Positions 16,301 to 24,554 of a DNA stretch of 64,000 nucleotides are shown one piece after another. The notes beneath the pieces were generated by a model. It was not told where the DNA came from and did not search any database. It saw only the letters and a program-made list of their open reading frames with translations. A program made the position numbers and the translations under genes. Positions within the stretch are counted from its first letter, which is position 1. Each line of letters opens with the position of its first letter. Origin of the DNA: Streptomyces asoensis (GTDB lineage Bacteria; Actinomycetota; Actinomycetes; Streptomycetales; Streptomycetaceae); NCBI RefSeq assembly GCF_013085465.1, contig NZ_CP049838.1:620001-684000 (forward strand), given 5' to 3'.

Positions 16301-18557
16301 CTGGGTGGTGCAGAACCTGCGGCACGCGCGGCGGCTGGCCGGGCTGACCGGCGCGGTCGGCACCCGGTTCGCGCTGACCGGTGGGCGGGTCGTCCATCAG
16401 GGCACGGGGGCGGGCACCGAGACCTTCGTGCTGGGTGGGCATCAGGTCACCGGGCAGGAGGGCACGAGTCACCACGTCTCGGTGCAGGGCGGCCTGACGG
16501 GCGCGGAGAACGGCGCCGAGTGGCGTCTCGCCGAGGGGGTGGCGGCCGGCCGGAATTTGGGCAGCGGCGACACTACGGCGTCCACGCTGGTCGGCACCGT
16601 CGAACGCAACGCGCACACCTCCCGCAAGAGCCCGCTCTATCTGGTGCAGTGCGATCTGGTGGTGCGCATGGTCGCCGAGGTCGCGGTGACGGGCGGCGGC
16701 CCGTACGTGGCGCGCGGTGGCCGTACGGTGCCGGGGGCGGTCGCGGTGTGGCTGACCGAACGTCAGCTACGGGCGGCGGGGCTGAAGGTACCGGGCGAAC
16801 AGGGGCGCGAGGACGCGGCCTCCGGTTCGGGCACGACGTCGGCGAAGACGTCCGGAAAGTCCGGGAAATCCGAGAACTCCGGGATCTCCGACAAGTCCTC
16901 GCGGCCTGCCGGGACGGCACGGGCCGGGGCGGAGACGGAGACCTCGGCCGCGGCCACCTCGGCCTTCGGCGGTGCTCCGAAGAGCGCGCCCCTGGTGCCC
17001 CCGGCCCCGGTTCCCGCGCTGGCCGAGTCGCTTCCGCTCGGCTTCGGCATGATCGAGGACCTGCCCGACTTCGTGCCGCTGCTGGAGGGGATCCGGGGGC
17101 GCCTCGGTGCCTCCCTCGCGGACGACCTGCTGCCGCGTACCCATCTGTCGGACCGCAACGACAATGTGCAGCGGCTGCTACGGGTGCTCGACCGGGACGG
17201 CTCGGCGGGCCTGTTGTCGAGCGCGATGGACGGCGGGGTGGGCGTCGAGCTGCTCGACGGGCGCAAACGGCCCTACCGGGCGCTGTTCCGTATCCGCAGG
17301 ACCGGGCGGGGCAGCTATGTGGAGACCGCGTCCGACGGCCGGGACATGGAGTACATCACCTCCGCCGCCGCCCAGCGGGCCACCGCGCACGACGAGAGCG
17401 ACAGCCGGGGCGTCGAGGCGGTCCTGGCCGGTTCCGGGAAACCCGACGGGGGCGCGGGCCAGTTGAAGAGCGTCGGCGCCGCCGCGGGGCTCGGTCTCGG
17501 CGCGAGCGACTCGCGGCGCTCCGTGGGTGTCGGGCGTGCCCAGCTGGGCGTGAAGACCGTCGCGGAGGCGGCGTCCGCCCCGTCGGCCCGGATGAACGTG
17601 CCGATCGAGGCGACCCTGGAGGTGTTCTCCGGCAACCGCCGACTGGCCCTCGCGCCGTTGAAGGGCCTGAGCCTGACCCACCGGGTGCTCGCCGCGGATC
17701 TGCGTGCGCTGTCGCAGCTCGCCCCGGTACCGCCCCAGCAGGTCGGTGTGCACGCGGTGGCCGCCGCGGACGCGGGTGCCGACCGGCTCGGTCCCTGGCG
17801 CGACTCCGGGGTCCGGCTGCCGATGGAGGCCCAGGTCAACGGGTTCCGGGGGACGCCCAGGGTGCGGCAGGCGGTCGACGACGCGGTCCAGCGGGCGGGC
17901 GGCGGCGCGCGGTTCCGCACCGGCGGCGAGGCCGCGTATCACCTGTTGCGCGAGGCCGTCTCCACGGAGTGGCTGATCGCGGCGCTGCCGCTGCTGACCG
18001 CCGCGGGCGTCGACCTTCCGCCGGTGCACGCGACCGGCGCGTCGGGCCAGGACCTGCGCGCCTCGCTGCACGCCCGGCTGCGCGGCGGCCGGGTGCTGGG
18101 CGTGGGCGACAAGATGACCTTCGAGACGGTCGCGCAGAGCGGGCTGGACGCGCCGCGCCCGGCGGGTACCGACGGCCAGCAGGCCAACGAGCACGGCCGG
18201 TCGGCGCGCGGCCTGCTCGGCGCGGGGGTGTTGAACGCGGACGAGTTCCGGATGAACCAGCTCCTCGGCACCGTGGACGGTTCCGGCAGCGCCACCGCGA
18301 CCGCCGCCAACGCCGCCGGTTCGATACCGCTGCACAAGCCCAAGGCCGAGTCGGTGCTGGTGCAGTTCACGCTGGACGTGCGGGCGGTGGCGGAGGTGAG
18401 CGACCGGGTGCGTTCGGGCCGCCGCGCGACGGCCGTGCAGGAGGTCACGCTGCCGGAGCCGGTGGTCGTCCGGATGCCCGCGCCCGCGGTGCGGCGCATG
18501 CTGGCCGACGCGGCGAACGCCGGGCGTCTGCGGGATCCGGGGGGTCACCTGGCCTGA
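13389..18557 (+). CDS. Large modular protein of unknown function with LQQTAGNAA leader (candidate contractile-injection cargo or polymorphic-toxin-like scaffold)
   Basis: The 1722-residue protein has no signal peptide or membrane segment. Residues 38-50 read LLGLQQTAGNAAT, a short helix motif that I know from N-termini of actinobacterial DUF4157-type and injection-system cargo proteins. The rest is built from about six related beta-rich modules of 240-310 residues, each closing with a similar strand (near residues 290, 535, 835, 1120, 1430 and 1690). The fourth and sixth also share a helical entry (ALRQAVSAGWVVQNL and LLREAVSTEWLIAAL) and a LLGTV/TLVGTV turn. Low-complexity linkers rich in K, S, G and E lie near 555-600 and 1135-1215. 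I see no catalytic motif and no toxin domain after the last module. The start is a GTG at 13389 with a weak ribosome-binding site, so a start slightly upstream cannot be excluded. Function is not known. Confidence 0.85.
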   Translation: MREQRQAGDDRHGSALERSPRATRAPHVAGRSSGPNPLLGLQQTAGNAATVAALNAAGPSTVRRRPPQVPPAIEEVGDDALELPSYLRDMEAAGLSTAYGLTGHEFVTTTLADVVGRRDGVVAEIAAELAGRPESFYGRGRAFAVTGVRGTDRYDVTVSVSPADDDRPGVFSAAGPDSEGAATKVDVQHNSAATVAQSTSGSASKGVAFTGFGLAPVAPGVWVGGAATVNAQPFQSSRDSRTQRNMAEPRVLRSDKGSVEVSRRVRYNVRIMKDGERSARNAGGAGALTMRVPVEHLVPTAAGPLPRPRPVAPETARAVSLADSMAPLAVSDRAAPHQGGGGLFDAVASALHPSLTWPGAPGRARLYEATATATVLEDLPRLLRDGVVGEDLTSRDGSTTGTYRMRAAITELAPGWSTGKTQLRTHQQSQHAVTDTAGKGRGGAFGVGPAAGFGVLGNAAAVRGTVMPVAGARKARFSVAEQTVSSRQGAEVRGEKVLYLGTVLFTVEGTGPTSPLTRARGGGRTAHHTMRVWVSLRADEAQELGLPLPEGVTAGEFVKRPERAGKDVKGKGKATATEQDLTENGERAGEDGAAEHDVRHLPFGAMGSSVAISRLDTAPMMRAVTRLFATDARLAGYLPAFGEEEQPRDLSPEEAEVQRRNYRELVTVLSETNLRVNKDQLLSTGVRVRLRRKSRFHTHDVQLKVTGSLRETGHLGETKDWLVRSHAGVTSNLQSGRASSRTVGGMALGQFRLIPGALTLSARAEKGRTTTRRGLAGPTLRTDVLTNGSEDASVFGGALSLNVDVTMTSRQRKAARALTPGAPGRDAPAAARVGTLPLDAQDVRLLTPTAFTLDGDAKRQLDEATAARRAGHRDTRTEFTAAGIGDLAGLASRQLGGRRGVRDWTLVETVGDGQPVRDLAFELLARAAARNKEAREDRALETEGLAPRLAIEDRFSPQAVTAALRQAVSAGWVVQNLRHARRLAGLTGAVGTRFALTGGRVVHQGTGAGTETFVLGGHQVTGQEGTSHHVSVQGGLTGAENGAEWRLAEGVAAGRNLGSGDTTASTLVGTVERNAHTSRKSPLYLVQCDLVVRMVAEVAVTGGGPYVARGGRTVPGAVAVWLTERQLRAAGLKVPGEQGREDAASGSGTTSAKTSGKSGKSENSGISDKSSRPAGTARAGAETETSAAATSAFGGAPKSAPLVPPAPVPALAESLPLGFGMIEDLPDFVPLLEGIRGRLGASLADDLLPRTHLSDRNDNVQRLLRVLDRDGSAGLLSSAMDGGVGVELLDGRKRPYRALFRIRRTGRGSYVETASDGRDMEYITSAAAQRATAHDESDSRGVEAVLAGSGKPDGGAGQLKSVGAAAGLGLGASDSRRSVGVGRAQLGVKTVAEAASAPSARMNVPIEATLEVFSGNRRLALAPLKGLSLTHRVLAADLRALSQLAPVPPQQVGVHAVAAADAGADRLGPWRDSGVRLPMEAQVNGFRGTPRVRQAVDDAVQRAGGGARFRTGGEAAYHLLREAVSTEWLIAALPLLTAAGVDLPPVHATGASGQDLRASLHARLRGGRVLGVGDKMTFETVAQSGLDAPRPAGTDGQQANEHGRSARGLLGAGVLNADEFRMNQLLGTVDGSGSATATAANAAGSIPLHKPKAESVLVQFTLDVRAVAEVSDRVRSGRRATAVQEVTLPEPVVVRMPAPAVRRMLADAANAGRLRDPGGHLA

Positions 18558-18742
18558 TGCGTCGGGCGCGGCGGTGCCGTCCTGCCGGGTCGGGGGCGCC
18601 GCCGGCGTGGACGACGAGCCTGCCGCCTTCCGCTACCGGGCCGCGCGGTCCGGTACACCCCCATCCACGTTCCGCCGCCGGACGTTCCCCGGCGGGCCTC
18701 CGGCGCCGAGGAGACCAGGTCCCTCGACGGCCGGTGCGCGGG

Positions 18743-20389
18743 TCAGAGCTTGGCGCCGAAGTTCTGTGTCCACCACGGGCCGCCGGACCCGTCGTGGATT
18801 CCCACGCCGATGTTCTTGAAGGAGCAGTTCAGGATGTTGGCCCGGTGGCCTTCGCTGTTCATCCAGGACGTCATCACCGACGCGGCCGTCTGCTGCCCCT
18901 TGGCTATGTTCTCGCCGTACGTGGACCAGCGGTACCCGGCGGCCGTGATGCGCCGGCCGGGGTCGGCGCCGTCGGGGTTGGTGTGGTCGAAGAAGTCGCG
19001 GGCGGCCATGTCGTCCGAGTGGCCCTGTGCGGCGTCGCGCAGCAGGCTGTCCTCCGTGAGGGGGCCGCAGCCTGCCGTCGCCCGCTCCTTGTTCACCAGT
19101 GCGATCACCTGGGTCGAGAGATCCGACGAACCCGCCTGCACGGTCGGCGTCTCGGAAGCGGTCCGCTTCGGCTCGGTCGACTTCGCCGGAGCCGCCGCGA
19201 CCGCGGTCCTGCTGGGGCGGGGCGTCGGTGAGGCGCTCGCACTCGGCGACTTGGACGCGGACGCCGTCGGGGACGGGGACGGGGACGGCGAGCTGCTGCG
19301 GGCGCTGTCCGGCGTGGGGTGGTCCGAGGCGAGTGCGTCGTTCGCGGGCTGGACTGCGGTGCTCTCCCCCGTCCCGCCGTCCGGCTGCGTGCCGAAGTAG
19401 TAGAGGCCGCCGCCGGCCACGCAGGCGGCCACGACCGCGCCGCCGACCGCCCGTCGGCGGGTGCGGCGCCTGCGACGGGCGTCGGTGCGGGAGGTGGTGC
19501 GGTCCTTCGTGGCACGGTGGTTCAGCGCCGGGACGGACCCGCCCAGATCCTCGTCCCCGGCGAGCGGGGACGCCGAGCCGACCACGGCGATGGTGTCGGC
19601 GGCGGAGTTCGTCCTCGCCAGGAGCGCGGACGACGCCGCGACCAGCGCCAGACCGGCCAGCAGGCCCTCGGCGGGCATCAGCCCGCTCCACAGGCCCGAG
19701 CAGTGTGCGCAGCCGCGTGCGTGCCGGGCGGTGCGCTTGCGCCACAACGCCGAGGGCCGGCCGTCCCAGCCCGCGAGCGCGCCGCGCAGTTCCGGGCACT
19801 GCGGTCGCGAGTCCAGCGCCCGCACGACGACACGGGCCGCCTCCAGCTGCGCCTTCATCCGCTGTACGCGGACCGCCGTGTGCTCCGGCGTCAGGTCCAG
19901 GGCCGCTGCTATCTCGGCCCGGGTCAGTTCACCGGCGCACTCCAGCCACCACAGGGACAGCAGTCCCCGGTCGTCGGGCTCCAGCCAGCGCGTCGCCCGC
20001 GCGGTCTCCTGCCGCTGGCCGGACAGCTGGAGTTGCACGATGGTCAGGTCGACGAAGTCGGCCCCCGGATCGGCGACGTCGTCGGCCTCCTCGATGCCGC
20101 CCTGGACGGGCTGCTGCCGGTTCCAGTGCGCCCGGACCTGGTTCATCGCGATGGCCACCAGCCAGGAGCGGAAGCTCGCGGGATCCCGCAGTGAGCCCAG
20201 CGAGTCGAGGGCGCGCAGCATGGTGTCCTGCACGACGTCGTCGACGTCCACCGAACCGTTCAACGCCCGGCCCACGATGTTGTAGACGAGCGGAAGGTAC
20301 GCGCCGACGAGCGCGTCCTGGGCCGCCTGGTCGCCCGCTCGGGCGGCGGTGACCAGCGCCACCGCCTCCACCGTGTGCCGTGTACTCAT
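18743..20389 (-). CDS. ECF sigma factor fused to zinc motif, membrane segment and CAP domain
   Basis: The 548-residue protein begins with sigma-70 region 2 (about 27-92; VDDVVQDTMLRALDSL and FRSWLVAIAMNQVRAHW) and region 4 (about 140-188; LTRAEIAAALDLTPEHTAVR). A His223-x3-Cys227-x2-Cys230 motif like that of zinc anti-sigma domains follows, then a hydrophobic stretch (241-258), a very basic run (305-313), a clear membrane helix (314-332), a Ser/Pro/Ala/Lys linker (about 345-420) and a CAP/SCP domain (about 425-548; FFDHTNPDG, YGENIAKG, SWMNSEGHRANIL). The basic run before the helix predicts the CAP domain outside the cell. The protein therefore joins transcription initiation to an external domain in one chain. 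A GGAAC element on this strand at 20465-20469 may be an autoregulated -35 box. Confidence 0.9.
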   Translation of the reverse strand: MSTRHTVEAVALVTAARAGDQAAQDALVGAYLPLVYNIVGRALNGSVDVDDVVQDTMLRALDSLGSLRDPASFRSWLVAIAMNQVRAHWNRQQPVQGGIEEADDVADPGADFVDLTIVQLQLSGQRQETARATRWLEPDDRGLLSLWWLECAGELTRAEIAAALDLTPEHTAVRVQRMKAQLEAARVVVRALDSRPQCPELRGALAGWDGRPSALWRKRTARHARGCAHCSGLWSGLMPAEGLLAGLALVAASSALLARTNSAADTIAVVGSASPLAGDEDLGGSVPALNHRATKDRTTSRTDARRRRRTRRRAVGGAVVAACVAGGGLYYFGTQPDGGTGESTAVQPANDALASDHPTPDSARSSSPSPSPSPTASASKSPSASASPTPRPSRTAVAAAPAKSTEPKRTASETPTVQAGSSDLSTQVIALVNKERATAGCGPLTEDSLLRDAAQGHSDDMAARDFFDHTNPDGADPGRRITAAGYRWSTYGENIAKGQQTAASVMTSWMNSEGHRANILNCSFKNIGVGIHDGSGGPWWTQNFGAKL

Positions 20390-20705
20390 TGAGACTTCCC
20401 TGTCCTCGACGCCGAACGATGCTGTCCGTCATATGGGGGATCTCTGCGGAAGCAACGGATAACAGTTCCTCGGAAATTCGTGCGAGGTGAGGGTCGCCGG
20501 TTCGGGGCCATGAGTGCAATGGGACTCGTCACATCACGCGCGGGACGTCGGCCGCGGGGGCGCGGTCCGGGGGCACGTGACGGGTCGTCTTCGCCCTCGT
20601 CGAAGGGGTGTCGGCCTGATGGCCGCGACGACTACGGTGGCCCGGCCGGCCCGCCGTGTCCCACGCCCCCGGCGAACCGACGTCCGCACGGCACAAGGAA
20701 CCCCT
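20390..20705. other. Intergenic region between divergent sigma-CAP and membrane-protein genes
   Basis: These 316 bp hold no convincing gene. They should contain the promoter of the sigma-CAP gene (minus strand; possible ECF-type GGAAC at 20465-20469) and that of the small membrane protein, whose ribosome-binding site AAGGA lies just before 20706. Confidence 0.6.
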
Positions 20706-21110
20706 ATGACGCGTATGCCTGTTACGGCCAGATATGCCCGCACACTGCTCGTCACCCTGGGCCTGTCGGGCATCGCCTGCTCGGTGCGGCTGACCGCGGC
20801 CGCGGCCGTCTTCGAGTCCGGCGCGCTGGGCGGGCTGGTGGTCGGGATGCTGTTGCTGGCGGCGACGGGGTGCGCGGTGCTCGCCGTGACGTCGCTGGTC
20901 ATCTCGGCGAGGTTCGCCGACGGTGGTGGCGCGGTGCGCAGGGGCGCGGTCGTCGTCGGCTGGGTGATCATCCTGGGCAGCTCGGCCGCGGCCCTGGCCC
21001 ATCACTTCGCGTGGGGCGCCGGTGTCGCCGCGGGTGCGCTGCTGGTGGCCCTCTCCAGCGGTGCGGCGACCAGGGAGTGGTTCGGTCGCTCGCGTCTCTT
21101 GAATGCTTGA
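20706..21110 (+). CDS. Small four-helix integral membrane protein, unknown function
   Basis: The 134-residue protein starts at ATG 20706 behind AAGGA with good spacing. It has four hydrophobic segments, roughly 11-35, 40-68, 78-98 and 100-118 (for example GLVVGMLLLAATGCAVLAVT), and a short basic tail (REWFGRSRLLNA). I do not recognise a named family. It lies 20 bp before the GH84-type gene and could be co-transcribed with it, but shows no feature linking it to glycan use. Confidence 0.7.
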   Translation: MTRMPVTARYARTLLVTLGLSGIACSVRLTAAAAVFESGALGGLVVGMLLLAATGCAVLAVTSLVISARFADGGGAVRRGAVVVGWVIILGSSAAALAHHFAWGAGVAAGALLVALSSGAATREWFGRSRLLNA

Positions 21111-21130
21111 TTCAGCGTTCCTAGCATATC

Positions 21131-24100
21131 TTGGTGACTCCAATCACCTCACGGCGTCTTCGCCGCCCCCCACACCCCGTCAGACCCCGCCGCCTGTACG
21201 GGGCCCTGCTCCTGGTCCTGGGTCTGACGGTCCCCTCGCTCCCGTCGGCCACCGCCGCGCCGGCCGGGCCGGCCGTCACGGCGATCCCCCAGGTATGGCC
21301 GACGCCCCGGCACATCGAGTCCACAGGCCGACAGATCGACGTCCCCGACCGGGTGGTCGAGGTGGTCGGACCGGACACCGACGCCTCCGCCCGCCGCGTC
21401 GTCGAGGCCGCGCTGCGGGCCGCCGGAGCCGACCGGATCGTCACGGTCCCCTCCGACGCCCGCACGCCCGCGGCCGCGCTCACCGTCTTCGTCGGCGGCC
21501 CGCACGAGAATCCCGCCACCGCGGGCGCGCTGCGGCGACTCGCTGTCGGCTCCCCGGCCGGACTGCCCCCGGAGGGATACGTCCTGGCCTCCGGCCGCCA
21601 CGCCGGACGCGCCCTGCTCGCCCTCTCCGGCGCCGACGCCACCGGCACCTACTACGCCGCCCAGACCCTCCGCCAACTCCTCACCGGCCCCCGTCTGCCC
21701 GCGGTGAGCGTCCGCGACCGGCCCACGGCCCGGCTGCGCGGGGTCGTCGAGGGCTTCTACGGCACCCCCTGGACGCACGCCGAGCGGCTGAGCCGACTCG
21801 ACTTCTACGGGCGCACCAAACAGAACGTGTACGTCTACTCGCCGAAGGACGACGCGTATCTGCGGGAGCGCTGGCGCGACGAGTACCCCGCCGCCGAGCT
21901 GGGCCGGCTGCGCGAGCTCGTCGACCGGGCCGGCACCGACCACGTCCGCTTCACCTACGCCCTCTCCCCCGGCCTGTCGGTCTGCTACTCCTCCGCCACC
22001 GACACCGCCGCGCTGGTCCGCAAGTTCGCCTCGCTGTACGACATCGGGGTGCGCTCCTTCGCGATCCCGCTGGACGACATCAGCTACACGAAGTGGAACT
22101 GCCCCGCCGACGAGGAGGAGTTCGGCAGCGGGGGCGGCGCGGCCGGAGCCGCACAGGCCCGGCTGCTCAACCAGGTGTGGCGGGACTTCTCGGCCGGCCG
22201 TTCCGGTCTCCAGCCACTGGAGACGGTCCCCACCGAGTACTCCGACCTCGCCGACACCCCGTACAAGAAGGCGCTGCGCGAGCGGCTCGACCCGGGCGTG
22301 GTCGTCGAGTGGACGGGCGTCGGCGTCATCGCGCCGACGGTCACCGCCGCGCAGGTGCGGCAGGCCCGCGCGGTGTTCGGGCACCCGGTCCTGGTCTGGG
22401 ACAACTACCCGGTCAACGACTACGCCACCAGCCGTCTGCTGCTCGGCCCCTACACCGGCCGGGAGCCGGACGTGGCCCGTGAGGCCGTCGGCGTCACCGC
22501 CAACCCGATGGTCCAGGGCGAGGCGAGCAGGCTCGCGCTGTTCACCTCGGCGGCGTACCTGTGGAACCCGGACGGCTACGACCCGCAGGCCGCCTTCCTC
22601 GCCTCCGTCCGTGATCTCGCGGGCAGTGCGCACGCGGGGAAATGGCTGCGGATCTTCGCCGAGAACAACTACTCGTCCCAGCTGAACGCCACCGAGTCCC
22701 CGACCCTGGCCCCGCTCATCGCCGCCTTCGGTACGGCCCATGAGGGGGACAGCGGCCTCGCCCGGGCGACGGCCGCGCTGCGGTCCTACTTCACCGACAT
22801 GGCCGCCACGCCCGCCCGGTTGCGCGCCGGTCTCGCCAACCCCGGCTTCCTGTCCGAGACTTCCCCCTGGCTGGACAAGCTGGGCTCCTACGGCACCGCC
22901 GGACTGACCGCCGTGGACCTGCTGCTGGCCGGCAAGCGGGGTGACGACGAGGACGTGTCGACGTACTGGACCAGGCTGCGCAGCGAACGCAAGGCGCTGG
23001 ACGCGATCCCGCAGCAGGTCGCGCCGGGTGTGCTGGACGGCTTCCTCTACCGGGCGATGATCCGGTACGCCCCCGACCCCGGCGCGGACCCGTCCTTCTC
23101 GCCCGCTTCGCTGTCCCTCGAACCCGGGGCGAGCGCCACGGTCACCCTCACCCTCGCCGATCGCCGGTCCACCGCCGCGACGTCCGTCGACTGGAGGCTC
23201 ACCGTGCCCGACGGCGTCACCGCGTCCCCGGCCGGCGGCACGGTCACCGTCCCGGCCGGCGGCAGCTCGACGGCCACCGTCACCTTCACCGCCGCCCGGG
23301 GCGCCTCGGCGGGTGTCCGCTCGGTCGTGGTGTCCGGCGGTTCCGGCGGCCTCACCCGGGCGATCCCCGTCCGGGTGACCGACGGCACGGGGACGCCACG
23401 GGCGCTCACCGCCGACTTCAGCGGCGGGTCCGTCAGTTCCGTCGACCTCGTCTCCGGGACCAGTACGGCGATCAAGGTCGGCGCCAACCCCGGCGAGGTG
23501 GTCGTGAGCGCCGACGGCCGTACCGCGTACGCGGCCGACCAGGGGTCGGACTCGGTCAGTGTGATCGATGTGCCGAGCGGGACGGTCACCGGCACGGTCG
23601 CGGTGGGGCGTGTGCCGGCCGGGCTCGCCCTCACCCCCGACGGCGGCACGCTCTGGGTGGCGAACTACACGGACGGCACCGTGCAGCCCGTCGACACCGG
23701 CACCCTGACGGCGGGCGCGGCCGTCCCCGTCGGCTCGGGTCCGGAGAACATGGCGGTCACGCCCGGCGGCGGCACCCTGTACGTGGCGAACATCCACGAC
23801 GCCACGGTCACCCCGGTCGACCTCGCGACCCGTACGGCCGAGGCCGCGATACCGGTGGGGCCGTCGCCGTTCAACGTGGTCGCGGCGCCGGACGGGCGGA
23901 CCGTGTACGTGTCCGACTCCGGGGGTTCGACGGTGACTCCGATCGACACGGCCACGAACGACACCGGCCCGACGCTGCTCGTCTCCGGTCAGGCCTACGG
24001 CCTCGCGCTCTCCCCGGACGGCCGGACCCTGTGGGTCAGCGCCAGCACCGGGGACACCGTCACACCGGTCGACACGGTGACCGGTGCCCCGGGGACGCCG

Positions 24101-24271
24101 GTCACGGTGGGCAGGTCGGCCTTCGACGTGGGCCTGAACTGGAACGGCAGCACGGCGTACGTCACGACGGCCGACGCAAACGCCTTGGTACCGGTCGACA
24201 TCGCCTCGGGGAAGGCCGGTACCCCGCTCCCCACCGGTGCCTATCCGCTGGCGGTGGCCCTGATCCCCTAG
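21131..24271 (+). CDS. Secreted beta-N-acetylglucosaminidase (GH84-type) with C-terminal beta-propeller
   Basis: The protein (1046 residues) has a signal peptide (YGALLLVLGLTVPSLPSATA, cleavage near 45), a GH20b-like N-terminal domain (about 50-195), and a GH84/NAGidase barrel starting RGVVEGFYGTPW. The paired catalytic aspartates are 315 and 316 in FAIPLDDIS. A helical region follows, then a NEW3-like beta domain (about 655-755), and about seven YVTN-type propeller repeats (about 760-1046; repeated TVYVSDSG and TVTPVDT blocks). It should release terminal GlcNAc by substrate-assisted catalysis outside the cell. The start is TTG 21131 or, one codon later, GTG 21134. Before the insertion at 24309 it probably converged directly on the SIS gene of the glycan locus. 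Confidence 0.9.
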   Translation: MVTPITSRRLRRPPHPVRPRRLYGALLLVLGLTVPSLPSATAAPAGPAVTAIPQVWPTPRHIESTGRQIDVPDRVVEVVGPDTDASARRVVEAALRAAGADRIVTVPSDARTPAAALTVFVGGPHENPATAGALRRLAVGSPAGLPPEGYVLASGRHAGRALLALSGADATGTYYAAQTLRQLLTGPRLPAVSVRDRPTARLRGVVEGFYGTPWTHAERLSRLDFYGRTKQNVYVYSPKDDAYLRERWRDEYPAAELGRLRELVDRAGTDHVRFTYALSPGLSVCYSSATDTAALVRKFASLYDIGVRSFAIPLDDISYTKWNCPADEEEFGSGGGAAGAAQARLLNQVWRDFSAGRSGLQPLETVPTEYSDLADTPYKKALRERLDPGVVVEWTGVGVIAPTVTAAQVRQARAVFGHPVLVWDNYPVNDYATSRLLLGPYTGREPDVAREAVGVTANPMVQGEASRLALFTSAAYLWNPDGYDPQAAFLASVRDLAGSAHAGKWLRIFAENNYSSQLNATESPTLAPLIAAFGTAHEGDSGLARATAALRSYFTDMAATPARLRAGLANPGFLSETSPWLDKLGSYGTAGLTAVDLLLAGKRGDDEDVSTYWTRLRSERKALDAIPQQVAPGVLDGFLYRAMIRYAPDPGADPSFSPASLSLEPGASATVTLTLADRRSTAATSVDWRLTVPDGVTASPAGGTVTVPAGGSSTATVTFTAARGASAGVRSVVVSGGSGGLTRAIPVRVTDGTGTPRALTADFSGGSVSSVDLVSGTSTAIKVGANPGEVVVSADGRTAYAADQGSDSVSVIDVPSGTVTGTVAVGRVPAGLALTPDGGTLWVANYTDGTVQPVDTGTLTAGAAVPVGSGPENMAVTPGGGTLYVANIHDATVTPVDLATRTAEAAIPVGPSPFNVVAAPDGRTVYVSDSGGSTVTPIDTATNDTGPTLLVSGQAYGLALSPDGRTLWVSASTGDTVTPVDTVTGAPGTPVTVGRSAFDVGLNWNGSTAYVTTADANALVPVDIASGKAGTPLPTGAYPLAVALIP

Positions 24272-24308
24272 GGACGGGGCCTCCCGGCACAGCGACCACG
24301 TGGAGCGT

Positions 24309-24554
24309 CTAGTGCTGTGACCGCATAGGTTCGCCGGGTCGGCGGTCGTGGCGGTTGCCTGTGCGGTGACATCGATCCGACCGCTGGAGGCGCGGTGGCC
24401 GAGCCCGTCCGTGTGCGCAGACTGACCGACCACGAGGGGCAGAAAAGCAGATCGTGCGCGGGCGATGATGCTGCTGGCCTCCGCTGGAGGAAGACGGGTG
24501 CCGGTGATCGCGCAGCTGGTGCAGGCCGACGAGGACACCGTCCGGGATGTGGAC
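24309..24554 (+). pseudogene. IS630-type transposase remnant, left copy
   Basis: The frame beginning at GTG 24395 gives MAEPVRVRRLTDHEGQK, then breaks: about 40-50 bp present in the right copy are missing, and after the gap another frame gives VPVIAQLVQADEDTVRDV. These are N-terminal helix-turn-helix pieces of an IS630-family transposase. Similarity stops near 24554. About 90 bp of the insertion-sequence end precede the start. Confidence 0.8.

Noticed and set aside
13389..18557. Nonribosomal or polyketide synthase megaprotein
   Set aside because: None of the core motifs of adenylation, condensation, ketosynthase or carrier domains are present.
21149..24538. 1129-codon minus-strand open frame opposite the GH84-type gene
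   Set aside because: Same artefact of high GC; the plus strand has signal peptide, catalytic motif and propeller repeats.
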